From: CAYSIX01 sp964431205
GTDB lineage: Bacteria > Planctomycetota > Phycisphaerae > Phycisphaerales > Phycisphaeraceae
Direction of reading: 5' to 3'
DNA length: 10,332 nucleotides
NCBI GenBank assembly: GCA_964431205.1
Contig: CAYSIX010000150.1
Location: 1 to 10,332 of the forward strand
Under the pieces are notes generated by a model. It worked only from the letters and a program-made list of their open reading frames with translations. It was not told where the DNA came from and ran no database searches. Shown here piece by piece: positions 6,203 through 10,332 of the stretch. The translations under genes and the position numbers were made by a program. How positions within the stretch are numbered: the first letter of the stretch is position 1; every line of letters begins with the position of its first letter.

Positions 6203-6769
6203 TCAGTTCTGCTCGTCCAGATTGATCTCTTCGATTTCCTCGTAGGTCGGTTCGGGCCGCGGTGACGGCGCCTCGTCACGCGGCGGGACGGCGCCCCGCC
6301 ACTCGCGCACGCGCTGAGCGGTCCAGTCGGAGAAGGGAGCCCAGGTGAGATAGACGGTGACGAGCTGATCCCGACCGCCGAGCCCGGGCCGCACGACGTC
6401 GACCTGCGCCTCCGCTCCGCGGACGCGCACCTGCTGGACGCGGACGGTGCTCATCGGCGTGACGCTGTCGTTGTACGGCGAGACGGCGGGGGAGCCGATC
6501 CGTTCGGCGACATCGGCGTGCGTCTCGACGTCGGCGCCGTCGGGCAGCTCGATGGCGACCGGTGCCGGGAGGGGTCGATCGGCCAGGACGGCGCCCAGAG
6601 CCGCGGCGTAGACCTGACGGACCAGCGAGCTGTTGGGGCTGTGGCGGGCGACGTCGCCGGTCTGCGGCGGGATGTTGACGTAGGCGTACGGGCTGCAGCC
6701 GACGACCGAGATCGCCAGCAGGATGCTCCAGGCCAGGCCGACCGCCTGGCCGCGTGCGTGACGCTTCAT
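6203..6769 (-). CDS. Small predicted lipoprotein of unknown function
   Basis: The 188-residue product has a lipoprotein signal: basic MKRHARGQ, a hydrophobic core (10-23) and lipobox VVGC with the lipidated Cys25. Ser at +2 suggests outer-membrane sorting if proteobacterial rules apply. The mature part has a helix-rich segment (LVRQVYAAALGAVLADRPLP, 49-68). Beta-type segments follow around VAIELP, TVRVQQVRVRG, AQVDVVRPG and QLVTVYLTWAPFSDW. The C-terminus is acidic (PTYEEIEEINLDEQN). I do not recognise the family. GAGGAG ahead of the ATG at 6769 supports this start over the longer open frame to 6877, and an extended -10 lies 43 bases further up. It is the first gene of a likely four-gene unit. 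Confidence 0.82.
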   Translation of the reverse strand: MKRHARGQAVGLAWSILLAISVVGCSPYAYVNIPPQTGDVARHSPNSSLVRQVYAAALGAVLADRPLPAPVAIELPDGADVETHADVAERIGSPAVSPYNDSVTPMSTVRVQQVRVRGAEAQVDVVRPGLGGRDQLVTVYLTWAPFSDWTAQRVREWRGAVPPRDEAPSPRPEPTYEEIEEINLDEQN

Positions 6770-6818
6770 GGGCGCTCCTCGTAGTGGGTCGAAACGGGCC
6801 CCGATCATGACGAGCGGG

Positions 6819-6827
6819 ATTGTAGCA
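6819..6827 (-). promoter_or_regulatory. Extended -10 promoter of the lipoprotein operon
   Basis: On the minus strand TGCTACAAT reads 6827 to 6819, an extended -10 element (TGnTATAAT with one change). The predicted start is near 6812, giving a leader of about 43 bases that contains the Shine-Dalgarno sequence. No good -35 is visible, as expected for extended -10 promoters. It lies 87 bases beyond the glmS stop, so the downstream genes need not rely on glmS transcription. Confidence 0.55.
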
Positions 6828-6913
6828 CGGGCACGCGGCCGTGACCGGCTCGACCCGGCTCGATGAAACGGCACCATCGACCGGCGTGGCTCAGCGGCAC
6901 CCCCACCGGCCCG

Positions 6914-8788
6914 CTACTCCACGGTCACGCTCTTGGCCAGGTTGCGCGGCTTGTCCACGTCCAGGCCCCGCAGCCTCGCCGCGTGATACGCCAGCAACTG
7001 CAACGGCACGACGGTCACCAACGGCTGCAACGCCTCGGGCGTCGGCGGCACGCGGAAGATCATCTGCGGCTCGGCGTACTGCGTGATCCGCTCGTCGCCC
7101 TCGGTCGCCACCGCCAGGATCCGCCCGCCACGCGCCCGCACCTCCTCGATGTTCGAGAGCACCTTGTCGTACTGCGAGCCCTGCGTCGCCACGAACACCA
7201 CCGGCATCCCCTCGTCGATCAGCGCAATCGGGCCGTGCTTCATCTCCGCCGCCGGCATCCCCTCCGCGTGGATGTACGAGATCTCCTTGAGCTTCAGCGC
7301 CCCCTCCATTGCCACGGGGTAGTTGTAGCCCCGCCCGAGGAACAGCCAGTTGTTGCGATCGACCACCCGCTCGACGCACGCGCGGATGTGCTCCGACTGC
7401 TCCAGGACCCGCTCGATCGACTCGGGGACGCGGCTGAGCTGCTCGATGTAGTTCGCGACCGCCTCGTGCGAGAGGTACTTGCGCTTGCCGACGAACAGGG
7501 CCATCATCGTCAGGACCGTGACCTGCCCGACGAACGCCTTGGTCGAGGCCACGCCGATCTCAGGGCCCACGTGCAGGTACACGCCCGCGTCGGTCTCCCG
7601 TGCGATCGAGGAGCCGACAACGTTGACCGCGCCGAGCGCCAGCGCGCCGCGTTCCTTGGCCTCGCGCAGGGCGGCGAGCGTGTCGGCCGTCTCGCCGGAC
7701 TGGCTGATCGCGACGATGATCGAGCCGTCCTCGATGATGGGGTTGCGGTAACGGAACTCGGAGGCGTACTCGGCCCGGGCGGGGACCTTGGCGACGTCCT
7801 CGAACAGGTACTCGCCGATGAGCCCGGCGTGGAAGGCCGTGCCCTGGCCGGTAAAGATGTACCGTTTGGCCCGAACCATCTCGCGGGTGAACCGCGACAG
7901 CCCACCGAGCACGATCCGCGACTCGCGCCCGTCGATCCGCCCGCGCATGCACGTGCGCAGCGTCTCGGGCTGCTCCATGATCTCCTTGAGCATGAAGTGC
8001 TCGTAGCCGCCGAGCTCGATCTGCTCCAGGTCCATCTCCAGCTCGGTCACGGCCGAGGTCACGGGCACGTTGTCGATCGTCGTCGTGCGCAGGTCGGTCT
8101 CCCAGGCGTCGGCCGCGCCCGGGCCGGCGTACAGCCGCGCGACCTGGTAGTCGTCCAGCGTGATGACCTGCGTGGTGTGCGCGACGATCGCCGAGGCGTC
8201 CGACGCGACGATGTAACCGTCGTCGGCGATCCCGACGATCAAGGGCGAGCCCTTGCGGGCGGCGACCATCGCGTGCGGCTCGGCGTCGCAGATCGCCGCG
8301 ATCGCGTACGCGCCGTTGACGTCGCGCAGCGCCGCCTGCACCGCCTTCTCCAGGTCGCCGTCGTACAGCTCGGCGATGAGCTTGGCGAGCACCTCCGTGT
8401 CGGTCTGGCTGCTGAACGTGTGGCCTCGTCGCTCGAGGTAGGTGCGCAGCGAGGCGTAGTTCTCGATGATGCCGTTGTGGACCAGCGCGATCGTCTGGCC
8501 CTCGCGGGTCTGGCCGGTGTGAGGATGGGCGTTGGCCTCGCTGGGCTCGCCGTGCGTCGCCCAGCGCGTGTGCGCGATGCCGAGCGCGCCCTGAAAGCGA
8601 TCGGCGCCGTCGCGGAGTTTCTGCTCGAGCACGCTGACCCGGCCGACGCTGCGACCGACGGTCAGTCCCGAGTTCGAGCAGACCGCCAGCCCCGCCGAGT
8701 CGTAGCCGCGATATTCCAGCCGCTTGAGGCCCTCGATCAGCAGCGGGGCCACGCGCTTGCGGCCGACGTACGCGACGATTCCACACAT
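6914..8788 (-). CDS. glmS: Glutamine--fructose-6-phosphate aminotransferase (isomerizing)
   Basis: GlmS makes glucosamine-6-phosphate from fructose-6-phosphate and glutamine, the entry to UDP-GlcNAc for cell envelope polymers. All 624 residues are present. The class II glutaminase domain begins at Cys2 (MCGIVAYVG), with HTRWATHG (73-80), HNGIIENY (104-111) and TDTEVLAK (129-136). Two SIS sugar-isomerase domains follow: ISQSGETADT (361-370), EIGVASTKAF (410-419), and the catalytic MEGALKLKEISYIHAE, including Glu495, Lys499 and Glu502. His518 (KHGP) and the C-terminal DKPRNLAKSVTVE with Lys619 complete the site. The usual ACGTS of the first SIS domain reads GQGTA (314-318). AAGGAGA six bases upstream fixes the start. 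A TATAAT box at 8892-8887 gives its own promoter. I see no glmS ribozyme core in the 92-base leader. Confidence 0.98.
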   Translation of the reverse strand: MCGIVAYVGRKRVAPLLIEGLKRLEYRGYDSAGLAVCSNSGLTVGRSVGRVSVLEQKLRDGADRFQGALGIAHTRWATHGEPSEANAHPHTGQTREGQTIALVHNGIIENYASLRTYLERRGHTFSSQTDTEVLAKLIAELYDGDLEKAVQAALRDVNGAYAIAAICDAEPHAMVAARKGSPLIVGIADDGYIVASDASAIVAHTTQVITLDDYQVARLYAGPGAADAWETDLRTTTIDNVPVTSAVTELEMDLEQIELGGYEHFMLKEIMEQPETLRTCMRGRIDGRESRIVLGGLSRFTREMVRAKRYIFTGQGTAFHAGLIGEYLFEDVAKVPARAEYASEFRYRNPIIEDGSIIVAISQSGETADTLAALREAKERGALALGAVNVVGSSIARETDAGVYLHVGPEIGVASTKAFVGQVTVLTMMALFVGKRKYLSHEAVANYIEQLSRVPESIERVLEQSEHIRACVERVVDRNNWLFLGRGYNYPVAMEGALKLKEISYIHAEGMPAAEMKHGPIALIDEGMPVVFVATQGSQYDKVLSNIEEVRARGGRILAVATEGDERITQYAEPQMIFRVPPTPEALQPLVTVVPLQLLAYHAARLRGLDVDKPRNLAKSVTVE

Positions 8789-8886
8789 GACGGCTCTCCT
8801 TCGACTGGCGCGCCAACGCGGCGGCCCGTGTCTCCCGCATCGTCCAGATCGTGTCGTCGCCGTACGAACGCGTGCGGACAACAGGG

Positions 8887-8892
8887 ATTATA
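8887..8892 (-). promoter_or_regulatory. Consensus -10 of glmS, overlapping the upstream stop codon
   Basis: TATAAT (minus strand, 8892 to 8887) matches the consensus perfectly and contains the TAA stop codon of the metallophosphoesterase gene (8890-8888). The predicted start is near 8880, leaving a 92-base glmS leader. The -35 is poor (TCGGTG at 17-base spacing). Confidence 0.6.
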
Positions 8893-9805
8893 GGACGCGG
8901 CGCACGTCCCACCGATGCACCGCTCGCTGCGCGCGTCGCCGGCGCCGTGACGCCAGTCTCGTGTGCGTGTTGGGCCGCGGCACGTGGTGGCGCAGCTCGA
9001 AGGGGGTTGAATCGTCGCGCAACGTAAGCTGCCAGAAGCCCTGGCCGAGCGGATACCGCCGGGACGTGAGACAGGGCGAGCCGGCGTTGACGCAGGTGAA
9101 CGGCGCGAGGCTGCCGCGATGCTCGGCCGACCAGCACCACGGCCGGTGGATGTGGCCGTGAAGATATACGATTTTTGCCGGACACATCTCGAGCAGGCGG
9201 CGCAGGCGGCCCGCCTCGGCCAGGTCGTGCGACCAGGCGCTGGGGGTCTGGGGCGGGACCACAACCGGGTAATGACAGAGCACGAGCAGACGATCGTCGG
9301 ACTCGAGGCCATCGAGCACGCGCGAAACGCGGTGCAGTTGCTCGCGGCCGAGCTTGCCGCGCGAGAGCACGAGCTGGGCCCGAGCGGCGTCCAGCGCCAG
9401 CAGACGCCATCGCCTGTTCAGTGATCGTGTGTGGGGGAAGCGCGCAGGCATGAGCCCGGCCAGATGCCGCTCGATCCGCCGCTGCCGTTCAGCCCCGCGC
9501 GTGTACCGGTCGTGATTGCCCGGCACGAGCACGACCGGGGCCACGTCGGTCAACGGCGCCAGCTCACGCACGACCCCGGCGAACTCATCGTCGAGAGACG
9601 TCGTGGTCACGTCCCCGGACAGCAGCACCAGGTCGGGCTCGAGCGTGCGGATGCGCTCGACCAGCGGGGTCAGCAGGTGGTGGTTGAAATGGAACTGTCG
9701 ATTTAGCCAGAGGTTGGATTGGCCCAGCAGCCTCCGCCCCAGCAGTCTCCGCGGCGGCAGACGCAGGCTGAACGCATGAATATCGCCAATAAACGCGATC
9801 TGCAT
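8888..9805 (-). CDS. Calcineurin-like metallophosphoesterase
   Basis: This 305-residue protein has all five blocks of the binuclear metallophosphoesterase fold: GDIH (Asp8, His10), SGDV (Asp65), PGNHDRY (Asn97, His98), CHYP (His178) and HGHIH (His218, His220), with NAGSP at 240-244. The LGRRLLGQSNLWLNRQFHF insert (23-41) resembles a group of CpdA-like single-domain phosphoesterases. The substrate (cyclic nucleotide, nucleotide-sugar or lipid phosphate) cannot be told. The Arg-rich tail SRRRRRAQRAVHRW (286-299) is unusual and might bind nucleic acid or membrane. The frame is open to 10102, but the extension has no family similarity and crosses the intergenic region, so Met at 9805 is preferred. 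No Shine-Dalgarno is seen; TATGCT 12 bases upstream could be a near-leaderless -10. The stop overlaps the glmS -10. Confidence 0.9.
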   Translation of the reverse strand: MQIAFIGDIHAFSLRLPPRRLLGRRLLGQSNLWLNRQFHFNHHLLTPLVERIRTLEPDLVLLSGDVTTTSLDDEFAGVVRELAPLTDVAPVVLVPGNHDRYTRGAERQRRIERHLAGLMPARFPHTRSLNRRWRLLALDAARAQLVLSRGKLGREQLHRVSRVLDGLESDDRLLVLCHYPVVVPPQTPSAWSHDLAEAGRLRRLLEMCPAKIVYLHGHIHRPWCWSAEHRGSLAPFTCVNAGSPCLTSRRYPLGQGFWQLTLRDDSTPFELRHHVPRPNTHTRLASRRRRRAQRAVHRWDVRRVL

Positions 9806-9935
9806 GGCACGTTGCGAAGCATAGCCTGCGACGGATCGACCCGCACACGCGGCGCCCCGTCGAGTCGGCATGCCGCCGAGCGATGCGTTCTTGCCCCTTG
9901 GAATTGGGGGTTTCCCGCCATTCTCACAATCGGGG

Positions 9936-9963
9936 TTGCGTTGCTCACAGAGTCCGATATACT
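9936..9963 (+). promoter_or_regulatory. Candidate rightward promoter at the window's right end
   Basis: TTGCGT (9936-9941) and TATACT (9958-9963) are 16 bases apart on the plus strand, a plausible -35/-10 pair, and TATACT matches five of six consensus bases. The predicted start is near 9970. Everything from there to the window edge would be an untranslated, structured leader or a small RNA of at least 360 bases. Confidence 0.45.
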
Positions 9964-9975
9964 CGATCCTCGTTG

Positions 9976-10008
9976 TCGCGGTTCCGGCGGTTCTCGCCGC
10001 AGCCGCGA
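9976..10008 (+). other. Strong stem-loop at the 5' end of the predicted rightward transcript
   Basis: TCGCGG (9976-9981) pairs with CCGCGA (10003-10008), and CGGCG (9985-9989) pairs with CGCCG (9995-9999). A three-by-three internal loop separates the helices and the apical loop is GTTCT. It would begin about six bases after the predicted transcription start. No T tract follows, so it is not a terminator. Confidence 0.6.
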
Positions 10009-10082
10009 ACACAAAGTGGATCGTCAGCCGAAGGGAGTCGGTGCAGGTCGGCAAGGAGCAGCCGAGACGCGGTACTTGTCTT

Positions 10083-10102
10083 TTGCCCCGATTCGGCGGC
10101 AA
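10083..10102 (+). other. Small stem-loop in the rightward leader
   Basis: TTGCC (10083-10087) pairs with GGCAA (10098-10102). Stacked on it, CCG (10088-10090) pairs with CGG (10094-10096) around an ATT loop, with one bulged C. It is short and may be chance, but it falls inside the run of structure right of the promoter at 9936-9963. Confidence 0.4.
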
Positions 10103-10156
10103 CTATGAGACTTCAAGAGAGTTAGCGGAAGCGGCACGTCGCCCGAAGGACATCGC

Positions 10157-10252
10157 ATGCTGTGGATCAGAGAGCGGGCACAAGGGCTCGCGCGACGTGA
10201 CGGCGTGGGGTCAAGCCCGATCGACGCCGGGCCGCTCGGAGAGTGGCGATAA
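10157..10252 (+). CDS. Possible 31-residue upstream ORF / leader peptide
   Basis: The ATG at 10157 is preceded by GAAGGA six bases upstream and opens a 31-codon frame ending in TAA at 10250-10252. The product starts MLWIRERAQGLARRDG and ends PLGEWR, with five Arg and two Trp. I recognise no family. The 5' arm of an 11-bp inverted repeat covers its codons 2-5, and the 3' arm lies 11 bases beyond its stop, so the ORF is enclosed by the potential stem. A short frame in GC-rich DNA can easily be chance; only the ribosome-binding site and the coincidence with the repeat argue for it. Confidence 0.2.
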   Translation: MLWIRERAQGLARRDGVGSSPIDAGPLGEWR

Positions 10253-10274
10253 AGGGTGCGGAACTGATCCACAG
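10160..10274 (+). repeat. 11-bp perfect inverted repeat closing a nested RNA-like fold
   Basis: CTGTGGATCAG (10160-10170) is the exact reverse complement of 10264-10274, with 93 bases between. Further perfect helices nest inside: GAGCGG (10172-10177) with CCGCTC (10232-10237), and CGGCGT (10201-10206) with ACGCCG (10224-10229). The helices are mutually compatible, so the whole segment can fold as one multi-helix domain. It could be part of a small RNA or a regulatory leader. Confidence 0.5.
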
Positions 10275-10332
10275 ACCGCGTGGTACGGGTGGAGGAGAGC
10301 GGCTGGGGAGGAGCACCGAGGAGGAGAGGGGT

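Larger units (their letters stand above)
9806..10332. other. Gene-free right end: bidirectional leader region with RNA-like structure
   Basis: No reading frame in these 527 bases looks like a real protein except possibly a 31-codon ORF. The left part (9806-9935) is the upstream region of the metallophosphoesterase. From 9936 rightward there is a plus-strand promoter candidate, then stem-loops at 9976-10008 and 10083-10102. An 11-bp inverted repeat follows (10160-10170 with 10264-10274). The last 45 or so bases are strongly purine-rich, with repeated GGAGGAG, and could include the ribosome-binding site of a gene starting just outside the window. Confidence 0.6.

Noticed and set aside
8789..8880. 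A glmS ribozyme in the glmS leader
   Set aside because: The 92-base leader is too short for the ribozyme and shows none of its conserved core that I can recognise; the ribozyme is known mainly from Firmicutes.
6863..8893. A 676-codon plus-strand frame antisense to glmS
   Set aside because: It is the complement of a complete glmS and has a repetitive Arg/Asp/Val/Leu/His composition with no recognisable domain.
9890..9915. CCCC-TTGGAATT-GGGG followed by TTT as a plus-strand terminator
   Set aside because: The stem is only four pairs with a large loop and a three-base T run, and there is no plus-strand gene upstream for it to terminate.
10161..10273. A pair of DnaA-box-like sites (TGATCCACA against TTATCCACA) in inverted orientation
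   Set aside because: Each differs from consensus, similar GTGGATCA occurs inside coding DNA (near 171-180), there is no AT-rich unwinding region, and no dnaA or dnaN is nearby. The inverted repeat is better read as a potential RNA stem.

Overview
The window is GC-rich bacterial chromosome carrying housekeeping genes, with no sign of phage, transposon, plasmid, CRISPR, tRNA or rRNA sequence. High GC, GatC/GatA tRNA amidotransferase genes, queuosine synthesis (QueF) and a cysteine-poor ROK sugar kinase suggest an environmental planctomycete, perhaps Phycisphaerae. That placement is inference from sequence style; no phylogenetic marker was tested.

Layout, left to right. A YjbQ-family gene (+, 79-483) converges on a minus-strand operon gatC-gatA-ROK kinase (3684 down to 773). 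That operon ends in a clear intrinsic terminator at 645-672. Divergent from gatC is queF (+, 3810-4187), which converges on a second minus-strand cluster. Read in the direction of transcription, this cluster is: a small lipoprotein (6769-6203), a sugar-isomerase-like TIM barrel (6110-5238), a secreted protein with an acidic linker (5174-4509) and an FmdB-type zinc ribbon (4449-4216). Upstream of it on the same strand lie glmS (8788-6914) and a metallophosphoesterase (9805-8888). The last 527 bases (9806-10332) hold no convincing gene. They carry a plausible plus-strand promoter, several stem-loops, an 11-bp inverted repeat enclosing a 31-codon ORF, and a purine-rich stretch running off the edge. 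They look like a structured leader or small RNA for something outside the window.

Functionally, the recognised genes cover tRNA charging (GatCA transamidation) and tRNA modification (QueF, preQ1 synthesis). They also cover sugar phosphorylation (ROK), amino-sugar supply for the envelope (GlmS) and envelope or periplasmic proteins (lipoprotein, secreted protein). Two start modes coexist. glmS, the lipoprotein, the TIM barrel, the secreted protein and fmdB have good Shine-Dalgarno sequences. yjbQ and queF instead have the same TATCAT-N6-ATG arrangement, and gatC a close variant, which predicts leaderless mRNAs. The window is mostly ordinary; the right-edge structured region and the leaderless start pattern most deserve a second look.
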